Source: Symbiodinium natans (Eukaryota; Sar; Dinophyceae; Suessiales; Symbiodiniaceae). From it: a DNA stretch of 64,000 nucleotides. The stretch covers positions 821,293-885,292 of the forward strand of contig CAJNDS010000768.1 of assembly GCA_905221605.1 (NCBI GenBank). The letters are read 5' to 3'. Every line of letters begins with the position of its first letter. Position 1 is the first letter of the stretch. The translations under genes and the position numbers were made by a program. Positions 11,024-21,533 of the stretch are shown in pieces. The notes below the pieces were generated by a model. It did not search any database. It worked only from the letters and a program-made list of their open reading frames with translations, and had not been told where the DNA came from.

Positions 11024-11455
11024 CTAGTACATTTTGCTGCCAAACACCCGCCACCGACATGTCTCCAATAAAAGTCGCCCACCACAATCCAGGCACATGA
11101 AGGAGCCCTGCAAACTCAGGCCTTTGCGCGCAATAGTAAACCATGCTGCCCTGAAGAGAATTGATGGGTCTTTGTACGATTCAGAAGTATATTTAAATTG
11201 CGAATAAAAAAAACACGGCGTGCACCCGTGCAGTCGGTGGCCTTCGCTCAAACACTCACTGATGTCTTCGGGACCATGACGGACGACCCGTCGAGAAATC
11301 TCCTGCCACCATGGCATTTGAGCTCCACTTACCCTGTCGACCCTGTCATATCCCAGGATGGCCCTAAATAAGCCCTCTGAAAAAACATTCCTAAATAAGA
11401 TCCGCTTAAACCCCTCAAGGGAAGATGCAAGATATCTCAAGGGCCTGCCTAGCAT
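11024..11455 (-). CDS. 143-aa Cys-containing protein, possible zinc-binding
   Basis: A complete ATG-to-TAG frame with convincing protein composition. Residues ~68-85 contain SEGHRLHGCTPCFFYSQ, and ~117-124 contain FMCLDCGG, so C-x-x-C pairs occur twice, as in a zinc ribbon. As far as I recall, the H-x-x-G-x-C-x-P-C-x-F part resembles the start of a Cys/His motif common in dinoflagellate proteins, but its second half is missing. The N-terminus (LGRPLRYLASSLEGFKRILF) is basic and amphipathic, so organelle targeting is possible. Function unknown; it could be an exon of a larger gene. Confidence 0.5.
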   Translation of the reverse strand: MLGRPLRYLASSLEGFKRILFRNVFSEGLFRAILGYDRVDRVSGAQMPWWQEISRRVVRHGPEDISECLSEGHRLHGCTPCFFYSQFKYTSESYKDPSILFRAAWFTIARKGLSLQGSFMCLDCGGRLLLETCRWRVFGSKMY

Positions 11456-11909
11456 AAGTCTTGTGACCCCCTCTAGCGGACTCCAGCGGGGATGAGAGCC
11501 TCAGGGCCTCGCTTCTCAAATCTTGGATTTCAGGGTTTGGGGCGTTCGGAGGTTTGCAGCTTCTAGGTGGGATGTTCGCTCTTGGCGGTCGAGGCTTCAG
11601 TGCGATAGATGGAAAGACCCATAAGACCCATCGGAGTCAAAACCCTGGCACTTGTTGATTCTCTGAGGTTCCCGACCCCTCAAAGCCCAAGTTGCAGCCT
11701 ATCGTGGGCTCCAAAGTAACATTTCAAAACCAAGGCAGCCCTGCCCTTGGTCGTTTAATGGGCTGACAAGGGAACCTAACCCCCTTTTCATGGGAATTTC
11801 AAGGGTGCCCCCCTGTATCTCCCCGACCTCTAAACCCTAAACCCTCAACTTCCTAAGCCCTTTATCTCCCCGACCTCTCAACCCTAAACCCTAAACTTCC
11901 TAAGCCCCC

Positions 11910-12200
11910 TTAAGCGAACACTCCAAAATCGATGTTCGAAAAACTCGCCGCATCCTTCGCGCGATGCCGGTCATCGAGCTTCACCTGCCGAAACAGGATG
12001 CCAACGCGGGCTTGAGCGGCTTCGAGGGCCCCTACGAATGACTCTTTTAACGGTATGGGTTTCGGGTGTTTAGGGTTGAGGGCTTGAGGTTTAGGGCTTA
12101 GGTTTACGGTTGCCTGTTCTTCAACCGGGAGCTCTATTGACCCTTCGCATTCGGGCCAGGAGCGACGGCTAAGCTCCACACGCGCGAGGCCAGTTAGCAA
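11910..12200 (-). CDS. Two exon-like segments with telomere-like DNA between them
   Basis: One open frame covers LTGLARVELSRRSWPECEG and later GALEAAQARVGILFRQVKLD through NIDFGVFA, both natural-looking. Between them (about 12050-12110) the frame passes through CCCTAAAC-type heptamers. Possible boundaries are a GC donor (AACAG|GCAACC) and an AG acceptor (TTAAAAG or TCGTAG), which would make the telomeric part an intron. The first codon is not ATG, so the 5' end is open. No family recognised. Short CCCTAAA units at 11826-11900 flank the 3' side. Confidence 0.4.
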   Translation of the reverse strand: MLTGLARVELSRRSWPECEGSIELPVEEQATVNLSPKPQALNPKHPKPIPLKESFVGALEAAQARVGILFRQVKLDDRHRAKDAASFSNIDFGVFA

Positions 12201-12660
12201 TAGTCACAAAACAGCTCCACGAGCCTTCTTGCCGACCCTTTTTAAAACCCAGTCTCGGACAAGTTTGTTGCTGAGCCTTTTGCTCCCGCAACCCGGGAGC
12301 CCCTTTCGCTCAGGGTTTTTGTGTCCTCGATGCGATGGCCAAGGAGCCTTTGTTTGCATCCAGGTCTCGAAGGCTACCGGGGTTTGTCACGTCCAAGGGC
12401 CTTTAATTTAAGCAAACCTCCAGCACAGCCCCCTATATATATATAAGATACTTTTATATAGCACAAGCATGTCTACGAGATCCCTGTGTTTTATGTCTTG
12501 GGGAAATGAACTTTCGGAGTTGAGCCACCGCTCCCATTATCCATGCGGCTTTCGTGGGGGGCTCGGGCTCTTTTGGGCCTCTCTTCCCAGTCCGATACTC
12601 TAACCCTGCTTGCATCCGAAACCCAATACCCTCAGCCCTTCTACCCTTTTTGCAAATGAG

Positions 12661-13010
12661 CAACCCTAAACCCTAAACCCTAAACCCTAAACCCTAAACC
12701 CTAAACCCTAAACCCTAAACCCTTTTTGCTAAACCCCAAACCCTAAACCCCAAAGCCCGAACCAGTACAGCAACTGAAAGCCTGCAGTCGGCTTGGAGCG
12801 CCTCCCGACCACCGGCGAGAAGGTCCCACATGCGCGTGGAGGTCATCCTCGGGATTCGGGGCCGAGTGAGCTGTCCGAGGACCTTGTAGGGTTTAGGGTT
12901 TTAGGGTTTAGGGTTTAGGGTTTAGGGTTTAGGGTTTAGGGTTTAGGGATGTAGGGCTTTAGGGCTTAGGCTTTAGGGATTTAGGGTTTGGGGTTTAGGG
13001 TTCAAAGTTT
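12661..13010. repeat. Opposed telomere-like arrays
   Basis: CCCTAAA, about 12 units, at 12661-12755; TTTAGGG with TTTAGGGA/GCTTAGG variants at 12887-13000. They flank ~130 bp of unrelated sequence. Confidence 0.95.
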
Positions 13011-13119
13011 GGGCTGCTTTCGATGTCTAGATAGTAGCGAGAAACAGAATGTAGGGGTCGCAGGTGGCATTCCGAAAAAAACTGAAATGCGTTGTTGGGA
13101 CTTTCGTTAACAACCAGGG

Positions 13120-13120
<1 letters not shown>

Positions 13121-13156
<36 letters not shown>

Positions 13157-13177
13157 TCTCACACTCACTATTCTGTG

Positions 13178-13209
<32 letters not shown>

Positions 13210-13275
13210 CATATATATATATATACAGACATATGTATATATATATATACATATGTACAGATACACATGTACATA
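13121..13275. repeat. (CA)n then (TA)n microsatellites
   Basis: A CA run at 13121-13153, then TATA blocks broken by CATA/CAGA to 13275. ORFs over it are low-complexity Tyr/Ile/His translations. Confidence 0.95.
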
Positions 13276-13466
13276 TGCATGTGTATTCCCAGGTGAAAGA
13301 TATGTAAACTCAAAAGCTGAATGAAGTAAGTTGGACAGCAACAGGTGGGCCTCCGCCTACTTCTCAGAGTTTTAGTCTCATGGTCCATTCCCAGGGCCTG
13401 TGGGCCCTTGATTGGGAACCATTGTACACACCATGGATCCGAGGGCTCACACTTAAGAACCCCTTT

Positions 13467-13568
13467 CTATTATTTGCTTAGGAACCCCAAAAAAAAATCA
13501 AAAACTGTTCCCTATATTACCTGTAATAAGGAATCTCAATTTGTCCGTGGTTCTTAAGCAATTGGTAG
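13467..13568. mobile_element. Family C inverted-repeat element, copy 1
   Basis: Left arm CTATTATTTGCTTAGGAACC; right arm GGTTCTTAAGCAATTGGTAG. The arms are reverse complements with few mismatches. Other copies: 43765-43916 and 44922-45104. A second AAGAACCCCTTTCTATT just outside the left arm suggests nesting. Confidence 0.7.
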
Positions 13569-14090
13569 TTTTGCAGAAGGTAAGGGTACCATGTTCAGGG
13601 ACCATGCAACTTCCCTTACTGCTGCATCTTGGGCCCTACCTTCAAGGCCCGGTCTTTTCTGCAGTCCGCAGGGCTAAGCACACAGAACCTGAGGCCTTTT
13701 ACCATGGACCTGGGGAGCGATATGCTGAGAAGCCTGCAAAATCCTGAAGCTAAAGGGGTTTAGGGGTTAGGGTTTAGGGTTTAGGGCAAGGGGTTGCTGA
13801 GGGTGTGTTCGTATTTTCGTTGCGGAATTCATGTGTCGTTGGGCATGGGGGCTTTGCAGCCAAAGCATCTCCAAGTAGGACACGTGCAGCATATACCTTC
13901 TCACGATCACGGCTTAGATAATCGCAACGCGGCGAGCAGCCCCGCATGCCGCCTATCTGTGTCCCCTGACTGCGCGCCTGCGCGAGCGCTGGCTGCAGAT
14001 CTCATCAAAGATCTGCTGCACCGCGCGGCCCACAAGACCTTGTACAAACCGGCAAAACAAGGCCTCAACCCTGCACCCCAAACCCTCAAG
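13541..14090. other. Ambiguous coding stretch
   Basis: Short frames are open on both strands (plus 13541-13747, plus 13794-14105, minus 13907-14089), and none has a domain I recognise. TTTAGGG units occur at 13756-13785. Confidence 0.2.
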
Positions 14091-14482
14091 CCCCCTAAAC
14101 CCTAAACCCTAAACCCTAAACCCTAAACCCTAAACTCTAAACCCTAAACCCTAAACCCTAAACCTGAACCGGAACCCCCAAACCCTCAACAGCCCGAGGA
14201 CAGGGGGCAGGATGACCGTGCTTTTTCCAGCCGAGGCCGAGACTGTCATCGTCACCCTGCTGCAGTTTGGTTAAGGGGTATAAGGGTTAAGGGTTTAGGG
14301 TTTAGGGTTAGGGGTTTAGGGTTTAGGGTTTAGGGTTTAGGGTTTAGGGTTTAGGGTTTAGGGTCTGGGGTTTAGGGTTTAGGGTTTAGGGTTTAGGGTT
14401 TAGGGTTTAGGGTTTAGGGTTTAGGGTTTAGGGTTTAGGGTTTAGGGTTTAGGGTTTAGGGTGACCTCTGCAGTTGAGGGGT
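14089..14482. repeat. Telomere-like arrays, both orientations
   Basis: CCCTAAA at 14089-14165; TTTAGGG at 14290-14482, about 25 units. The second array is bracketed by GTTAAGGGGTATAAG at ~14272-14286 and the similar GTTGAGGGGTATAAG at ~14473-14487. Confidence 0.95.
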
Positions 14483-14560
14483 ATAAGCAGGGACCCCTAG
14501 AAGGGACCCTTAATCTTATTCTTGGGGCCATATCTGTCTTATATAGGAATGAATTGTCAT
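14483..14560 (+). repeat. Repeat G, copy 2
   Basis: 96% identical to 4483-4580 and in the same position relative to a TTTAGGG array. 14561-15530 has overlapping ORFs on both strands (e.g. minus 15093-15290 and 15037-15531) without a recognised family, plus short CCCTAAA runs at 14855-14890. Confidence 0.85.
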
Positions 14561-15530
14561 GACGCTAAAGTCCTGACAGGCCGGCCTTGCCCGTAAGGAT
14601 CCTCCCAGCCTCCTCAGCAAGCAGTGTTGGCTTTTCCGGTGTTTGGGGGGTTGAAACGGCTTAGGTAGAGCAGTTTGGTGGCTTTGGTTTGTTTACGAGG
14701 TTTGGGGGATTTTGGATCAGGACTGTTGAAGCTGTAGGGGTTGCCTGGGCAGGCACCATCACCGGTGTGCACCCAAGATGACGATTTGCAGATGCAGGGG
14801 TTTCTGTCACGCCCCAACAGCAAGCTTGCCCTTCTGGTTTGCAGGCAGACCTGGACCCTAAACCCTAAACCCTAAACCCGAAACCCTAAACCCCCTTCTG
14901 CCACACCAAGCCGTGCAACTGGGAAGGGTCAAGGCGCTGCCACGCCGCCGGCAAGGACAATGCCGCCGGTGCCACGGCAGACGCCCGCAACCACGTGCTG
15001 CACCTCGTCAGGGCTTTTTTTTTGCCACCCGCCTCGTCAGGGTTTTGACTCTAGGGTTGAGGGTTTGGGGCTGGTCCCTTGCAGTTTAGGGTTTATACGA
15101 CTTCTAGGCGTTGACCGAACTTTAGGGCCCATCGACATTTTGCAGACGCTATCACCTGGTTTACAGAGCGGCTGGGAGGGCTGGTGCTCAAGGCTGGCAG
15201 CGGACCTAGAAAGAGGCTCCACTTCACCCCGAAAAAAGAGGGCACCGAGGTCTCGAACAGCTCGCTGTTGGTGCTGCTGGGCTGATACACCTGGGTTGTG
15301 GAAAACTGGCCCTATTGAAACAATGGGGGGGGGGACGTGAGAACGTTTTGAAGCTGTTCGTTGCTTTAGTTGACCTTCACCCAGTAGGCTTTCCCCCTTG
15401 ATCTGTGTCGGCTGCCTCCGGCAGCAAGCAGCAGCACGGCCGAAGTCACTATCAAAAACCAAGCAAGACCCGGTGCAGCTACAAGTATGCAGCCCTTTCC
15501 TTGGGGATTTGAGTGAAAGAAGAGGAAACA

Positions 15531-16110
15531 AACCCTAAACCCTAAACCCTAAACCTGCAAAATCTGCTCAACCATCAGCCCCCTAAGCCCAAATCTGAAC
15601 ACCACTCTCCGCAAGCCAGTGGCATGATCAAAGTGCCAGGAGTCGCCGGCCCTGAGCAGGGTTTCGGGTTTAGGGTTTAGGGTTTAGGGTTTAGGGTTTA
15701 GGGTTTAGGGTTTAGGGTTTAGGGTAACTCTAAACAGCACGTTAGGAGGCAGTCCGAGACCATGCGATCCAGCGTCAAGAGCCAAAGCACAGCTCGCCTC
15801 ATTTGGAACCTGTTCCTAGAATTAACGAAACCTCGCAACACTTCACATGCTCAACCCTGTTCAGGGTTTCCACTCTCCTTGATGAAGGGTCATGGGCTGC
15901 ATCTGGCCGTGCACCGTTCCCGGACACCCTAAACCACATGTTGCTTCAAAGCCCTGTGTGCTGGCGCAACGAAGATCCGGACCCCCAGAGTCCCCCAAGA
16001 GGGTTTAGGGTTTAGGGTTTAGGGTTTAGGGCTTAGGGTTTAGAGTTGAGGGTTGAGGGTTTAGGGTTGAGGGTTTAGGGTTTAGGTAACCCTAAACCCC
16101 TAAAACCCCC
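15531..16110. repeat. Telomere-like arrays with a head-to-head junction
   Basis: CCCTAAA at 15531-15555; TTTAGGG at 15660-15725 and 16000-16085. At 16076-16106 a G-rich run passes straight into the C-rich orientation (GGTTTAGGTAACCCTAAACC). The interval 15730-15995 contains a weak 70-aa plus ORF only. Confidence 0.9.
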
Positions 16111-16205
16111 CTGCGAATGGCCCAAGGCCCCCGCCGCAGATCATCCAGGCGTGCCGCCTCGCAGTGGGGATGTGGGCCCTCTCTTCCCTAAACCCTTAAA
16201 CCCAG

Positions 16206-16310
16206 AGAACCCAACACCCCTTAATTAAGGGAAATACCTTAGTTTATATAGGGATCCTTAATGTGATTTAAGGTACATTCCTTAATTAAGGTGTATTGGG
16301 CTCTTTGGGA
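16206..16310. mobile_element. Family F inverted-repeat element
   Basis: CCCAACACCCCTTAATTAAGG (from ~16210) pairs with CCTTAATTAAGGTGTATTGGG (16280-16300), with an AT-rich centre. The outer flank GGGCTCTTTGGG reappears inverted at 16943-16971, where half an element (CCCAAAGAGCCCATTATACC) stops against a TTTAGGG array. Confidence 0.7.
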
Positions 16311-16312
16311 AA

Positions 16313-16430
16313 CCCTTGAACCCTTAAGCCCTTAAACCCTTAACCCTTTTAAACCCTTAAACCCTTAAACCCTTCAACCCTTCAACCCTTAAACCCTCAA
16401 CCCTAAAACCCTAAACCCTAAAGCCTGGAC
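16313..16430 (-). repeat. CCCTTAAA octamer array grading to CCCTAAA
   Basis: About 9 units of CCCTTAAA/CCCTTCAA, then standard heptamers. It directly follows the family F element. Confidence 0.85.
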
Positions 16431-16554
16431 CCTAAAGCATCCCAGCCCCCCCGCCCCCCCTCCCGCGCCCCTCAAGCCTAAATCCTTAAAGCCCTCGATT
16501 TGGTCCTTGGAGTCCTCCCTGAAAGTTCTTGGCTCCAGGGCTTTTTCTTTAGGG

Positions 16555-18320
16555 TTGAGGGTTTGGGTGTAGGTTTAGGGTTTGGGGTTTAGGGTTTAGG
16601 GTTTAGGGTTTAGGGTTTAGGGTTTAGGGTTTAGGGTTTAGGGTTTGGGGTGCAGAGTTTCGGGTCTCGACTGTTTATGGCTTAGGGTCTAAATTCGCGC
16701 ACTCGGACAAGCCAAGTGGCATAGGGCTGGAGGTTTAGCGTTTTTTGCCCCCTGCCTAGCAGGGCTTAGGGCTTATGGGATCTTCCAGGGTTGCGAAACT
16801 GAGAAGACTTGGGCTCTTACCCCTAAACCCTATACCCTAAACCCTCGCGCTACCTTTCTTTCCTCTCGCGTGCGCCTCGGCGGCGAAGGCCTCACCCCGC
16901 ACATCGCCCCGGAGCCGCACGGCCACCTTAAGGAAAGGAGAGGAACCCAAAGAGCCCATTATACCCCTTAACTTAGGGTTTAGGGTTTAGGGTTTAGGGT
17001 TTAGGGTTTAGAGTTTAGGGTTTAGGGTTTAGAGTTTAGGGTTTAGTTGCGACACCATGTTGCAGGCAAGCTCCCTTTTGTTGCGACTGGGACTTGGGGG
17101 ACAATCTCCCCAAACCCAAAACCCGAAACCCAAACCCGAAACCCTAAATCTCTCAGATGCACAAGGTCCAAGGTGCAGAAACCTGCCGAGCCTTCTCATC
17201 CGCTGGCATGGCTCAAAGAAGCCCTAGCTGCCAGGAACCCAAAGAGCCCTCAAAAATCCCTCGGATAAGAAAAAAATCTACCTTAAACCATATTCAGGGT
17301 TTAGGGTTTAGGGTTTAGGGTTTAGGGTTTAGGGTTTAGGGTCATAATTTTATGGTAAGTCCTCAAATACGGAAAATACACCCTTAAACCATACTAAGGG
17401 CCCCCATACAACTTAAGGTATGTTTAGGGTTTAGAGCTTAGGGTTGGCTGTCAAGGGTTTTTATTAACAGGACCATTCCTGTGCGGCCTCTACGGACTCC
17501 CCGAGGGCGCCCAGAGCAGCTTGCTGAGCCAAATTGGGGACTGGGGACGGCGCCAGCAAAATCACAACCCCGTCCTTGATGCATGGGTTTAGGGTTTAGG
17601 GTTTAGGGCCGTTTTCGGATGGTGTTTATCTAAATGTTCTTAGGGGAGGAAAGGGTCGAACAAGTTGCTTCAGATTTCGAATCCAAGCTGCACGTCGTCC
17701 TGGTCGCTTAGGCGCCCTCTTCCCCTCTAGGGTTTCAGGTTTAGGGTTTAGGGTTTAGGGTTTCCTTTCAGGTTTAGGGTTTAGGGTTTAGGGTTTCCTT
17801 CTTACCCCCTCCCCACCAGGCTTATGCATCCCAAAGCGCCCTAGCACACGAACAACCACCAAATGTGGATCTTCAGCATCCTTCGCATCCACGTAGTTCT
17901 CGATGATCGTGAGATGCGTCTCCTAGAGCGTCAGGCAAGCTCGCTCTCAACGGCCCCAGCTGACATCTGGCGAAACCCTGAACCCTTTCTAAGCACCAAA
18001 CCCTTTTGAAGCTGGACTTGCTGACTAAACCCGAAGCCCTAAACCCTAAACCCTAAACCCCCTAAGACACTAGCCTCCCTGCCAACTTCCACAGCGGGGG
18101 CCCCCAAGGGCGCCTGTTCCCGCTCAGTTCGCAGTGCATTGACCGCGTCCTTCACCGGGTGAAAAGCTTTGACCTCACTGAGAGTATACTGTCAAGGGTC
18201 TTAATCTAGGGTCTAGGGGTCTAGGAGTCTAGGGTTTAGGGTTTACGGTTATAAGTCTTAACCTAGGGTCTAGGGTCTAGGGGTCTAGGGGTCTAGGAGT
18301 CTTAGGGTTTAGGGTTTAGG
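16555..18320. repeat. Series of telomere-like arrays and variants
   Basis: TTTAGGG at 16575-16650, 16973-17046 (abutting the half family-F element), 17296-17342, 17584-17610 and 17730-17798; CCCTAAA at 18030-18062; a GGGTCTAG variant block at 18197-18320. One weak 73-aa plus ORF lies at 17047-17268. Short unique intervals between arrays show no gene I can support. Confidence 0.9.
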
Positions 18321-18488
18321 GCTTCGTGTTTAGAGGGTATCAACTGCAACTCCGGAAGTCGCTACACGACTCAGAGCAGCTTCGGGCTCGAACCGGATCC
18401 TTGCTTCTGTACTCCCCTTCGAGCCATAATTAGGTCTTGTTCATGTAAGCAAAAATAAGGCATCACTCCTAAAGAAAGTATAGATCTC

Positions 18489-19122
18489 CTAGGTGCCTTC
18501 AAGTTTGCTGGGCCGCGACAGAGGAAGTTCCCTGAGGCAGTCTGAAAGGTGTGTCGACGTATTTAGGGTCGAGGCTTTCATGCTAGCGGATTTGCCCCCC
18601 CAGAAACCTACCTTGCCGTCGATTCGTGCCAGCCAAGCCTTCCTAAATGAACCCAGACTCTGTTCAGACCTGAAGCAGTGCAAGACTTCAACTGGAAACA
18701 ATTGCAGATCGAGCACTGCATCTCGGTCACGGCATCTAAGCATCACCCCAACTCATGATGACGCGGCCCAGTCGAAACGGCGCTGCTTCATGGCAAGCCG
18801 GCTAACTGTATGCTCTTCCCTCAGGGCTTGCAGTGCCCAGCCAGACTCAGTCGCCCCGCTGCTTTCAGTCACGTTGCTGCCAGTTGCTGAATCCTGTGCT
18901 ATACCCGCAGTTGCGCGACAACATACATCAGTGCTTCGTGCCCATGCACCACTGCTGACATCCAGCGATCCACACCAAGGTGTAGCAAGCCCCGCTCCAG
19001 GACAACGGACACCGGTTTGCATGGCCCTGTCGTCGACAGATACACCTCGTGTGCGCCCAGCCCAGTGCTGCACACAAAACCTGCAATTTTCTGAATGGGT
19101 CGAACGGAACATCTCGTCATGA
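18489..19122. CDS. Coding-like region, strand uncertain
   Basis: A 209-aa plus frame (18493-19122) overlaps three minus frames. The minus frame 18899-19120, with LGAHEVYLSTTGPCKPVSV and HEALMYVVAQLRV, and the minus frame 18489-18746, with LDLQLFPVEVLHCFRSEQSL, have the more ordinary composition, so I favour a minus-strand gene of two or more exons. The 'strand' is left open. No domain recognised. 19123-19420 has no gene signal. Confidence 0.3.
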
Positions 19123-19422
19123 AGGTGTGTAAGAACTTCCGGCTAGACTCAAACCTTCCCAGCCAAGTTCCGTGAAACCCACCCGGCTAAACCCTTGAGC
19201 AACCTAAACTCTTTGTGCAAAAAGCTGCTTCCTACCGCCCTTGTCCCACTGGACGGAGGGAACCCCCATCAGCACAACTGTGGCCGCCAGAACCCGAAAC
19301 CCATCATACAGTAATTAGCGCAATAACATAGTAACGTGACACTATTATCAGAACATCAGAATATAAATATGAGGATATTACCACAGTGATAGCAGAACAA
19401 TGCTAAGATTTAAATGCTCCCC

Positions 19423-19790
19423 TAAACCCTAAACCCTAAACCCTAAACCCTAAACCCTAAACCCTAAACCCTAAACCCTAAACCCTAAACCCTAAACCCT
19501 TGATGTTTCGAGGCCGAGGCCGCCCGGAGGTCCTCGCAAACCAAGGCCAAGAGGGTGACGGCGTCCCGAAAGTCCTGGACTCCAAGGGGGTTTAGGGTTT
19601 TCAGGAGAACCCTAAACCCTAAACCCTTGTGCTAAACCCTAAACCCTGAACCCTGAACCCTGAACCCTGAACCCTGACCCCTAAACCCTAAACCCGAAAC
19701 CCGAAACCCGAAACCCGAAACCCGAAACCCGAAACCCGAAACCCGAAACCCCAACCCTGAACCCTGAACCCTAACTCCCTAAAGACCCTA
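19423..19790. repeat. C-rich telomere-like arrays with variant blocks and one hairpin
   Basis: Perfect CCCTAAA at 19423-19500. An inverted junction, GGGTTTAGGGTTTTC then GAGAACCCTAAACCC, spans ~19588-19622. CCCTGAA units (19645-19675) and a homogeneous CCCGAAA block (19690-19750) follow. Confidence 0.95.
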
Positions 19791-19841
19791 AAGCCTAAGC
19801 CCTCAGGAGCTTTCGGGTCTAAAGGCTTCCGAAGCTTGTGT

Positions 19842-20294
19842 TCAGGGAGTCGGGTTCAAGGAGGCTTTCTGGGGGGGGGGGGTTTTGGGGGGGGGGGGGG
19901 GTCTCTCAGGACCTGGGGCCTTCGGCTTCAGGATCTCATCACCCAGCACCAAAAAGCATGGCGCCTGGCCCGCGATGGCCTTCTTGAATGTCGCCAGCGC
20001 CTGCAAGCGAAGAGTATCGCGGAGTCCATGTGGAGGCTCAGGCTTAGCGGGGTCCAAATCGAGACTCCTCAACAAGGCCGCCCCGCGTGTAAAACTGTCA
20101 AACGACGACTCCTGAACGCAGTGTACTCTAGGTGACAACAGAGCCTTGTACTCATCTACTCCACACATCCCCCCCCCCCGTCCGAACTTCCTTAGCTCCA
20201 ATTTTGCCTCGCGCGCGCGGAGAAAAAAGGTGTCGGACATCCGAGACGTCGAGAATTCTGGGGAGGTCGGGGCTGGGCCCCCTGCTAGTGGCAC
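19842..20294 (-). CDS. Probable coding exon, unknown product (~110 aa core)
   Basis: Within a 150-aa frame, residues ~18-128 look strongly protein-like: SRMSDTFFLRAREAKLELRK, then FDSFTRGAALLRSLDLD, then LRLQALATFKKAIAGQAPCF and LVLGDEILKPKAPGPE. An internal ATG (SRM) could be the start. The C-terminal Pro/Lys tail is translation of two poly-G/poly-C runs (19871-19883, 19888-19901), so the true exon probably ends before them. No family recognised. Confidence 0.45.
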   Translation of the reverse strand: MPLAGGPAPTSPEFSTSRMSDTFFLRAREAKLELRKFGRGGGMCGVDEYKALLSPRVHCVQESSFDSFTRGAALLRSLDLDPAKPEPPHGLRDTLRLQALATFKKAIAGQAPCFLVLGDEILKPKAPGPERPPPPPKTPPPQKASLNPTP

Positions 20295-20344
20295 AGGGTG
20301 CCTGAAGTTCTCATCCCTCAGGGCTTGCGGCTTTGGGGAGAAGG

Positions 20345-20833
20345 GTTTTGGGTTTCGGGGTTTCGGGTGTAGGGTTTAGGGTGTAGGGTTTAGGGTCTCG
20401 ACTGTTTGGGGCTTAGGGTCTAAATTTCCTCGCACAGGGTTTAGGGTTTAGGGTTTAGGGTTTAGGGTTTAGGGTTTAGGGTTTAGGGTTCTAGGATTTT
20501 AGGGTTTAGGGTTTTAGGGTTTTAGGGTTTTAGGGTTTTAGGGTTTTAGGGTTTTAGGGTTTTAGGGTTTTAGGGTTTAGGGCGAAGTTGTCAAATGGGT
20601 TTAGGGTTTGAAGTGGCGTTGAAGGCATCTAGGAGCTGCCCACTCGCCGCTCAGTCGTGCTCAATCCTCGATGCTGGACACCATCCACCTTGACAGGGTT
20701 TAGGGTTTAGGGTGTAGGGTTTAGGGTTTAGGGTTTGGGGTTTGGGGTTTGGGGTTTAGGGTTTAGGGTTTAGGGTTTAGGGTTTAGGGTTTAGGGTTTA
20801 GGGTTTAGGTTTTAGGGTTTAGGGTTTAGGGTA
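20345..20833 (+). repeat. Telomere-like arrays with an octamer block
   Basis: TTTAGGG at 20438-20495; a homogeneous TTTTAGGG octamer block at ~20505-20575; TTTAGGG/TTTGGGG at 20696-20833. The segment GGGTCTCGACTGTTT..GGCTTAGGGTCTAAATT at ~20390-20428 duplicates one at ~16660-16692. Confidence 0.95.
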
Positions 20834-20886
20834 GCGAGCTAGTCCCCTGCCCATAACTTTGTAACCCAACAAGCTCGAACAAGTAG

Positions 20887-21533
20887 ATGGGCGAGGGATC
20901 TGAAGTATGCACCCTTCTTGAGGCTAGTCTGATAATCCTAGAGCATTTAAATTCCACAGAGGGTAGCCAAAAAGGAAACGCAGCCAGAATATCATGCCAT
21001 CGAACCAGCGGACCGTTAGCCGTTGGACGGGAATCCGGGAATGTTACCGCCCCGGGGCTAGCAAAATATCGGCTGCTAAGGGCTAATGCTGCATCTCGGA
21101 AGAATGACTGGACAAGCAAAGACGCAAAGCTGAACACCTGCGAACTGAAACCCCTTCCAAGCCCTGAAACAATTGCACGCACTTTATGGCAAGGGGTGCT
21201 GGACGTTGTCACCAACACGTTGCTGAAACATGGGCCCGGCGCTGGGCCAGAGAGTCCAAGGTCTTGAGCGGTCCTCTCAAGAAGCAGGTCTTGGCTGAGA
21301 AAGGGGGGCCAGAGACCCTTCTTACCCTAAGTACTGTTGCAATCACAAGTATGGATGATTCACGAGGATTGGCAGAAGAGCGTGGAAAGGAGAGGTGTTC
21401 TTTAAAGTCGGAGCCCCGAATAGCAGCAGCAAATGCAGCAAAAGACACTGACAAGTGCAGTGGAGGAATATGGCTTGAGGCCGAGAGTTTTCTGGGGCTT
21501 GGAGTGTGGGCTCATCCCTTTGAATTCAGATAA
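20887..21533 (+). CDS. Probable two-part coding region, unknown product
   Basis: Two plus frames overlap: 20887-21267 (LLEASLIILEHLNS, then PETIARTLWQGVLDVVTNT) and 21186-21533 (RESKVLSGPLKKQVLAEKGG, then GIWLEAESFLGLGVWAHPFE). Their join near 21200-21260 would need an intron or a frameshift. The minus strand is also partly open (20826-21218). No domain recognised. 21540-21870 has nothing clear. Confidence 0.35.

Noticed and set aside
12995-13388. Tyr/Ile/Val/Cys ORFs
   Set aside because: Translation of (CA)n and (TA)n.
15037-15531. 164-aa and 65-aa minus ORFs
   Set aside because: Several frames are open with similar composition, without an ATG, splice pair or domain to choose one.
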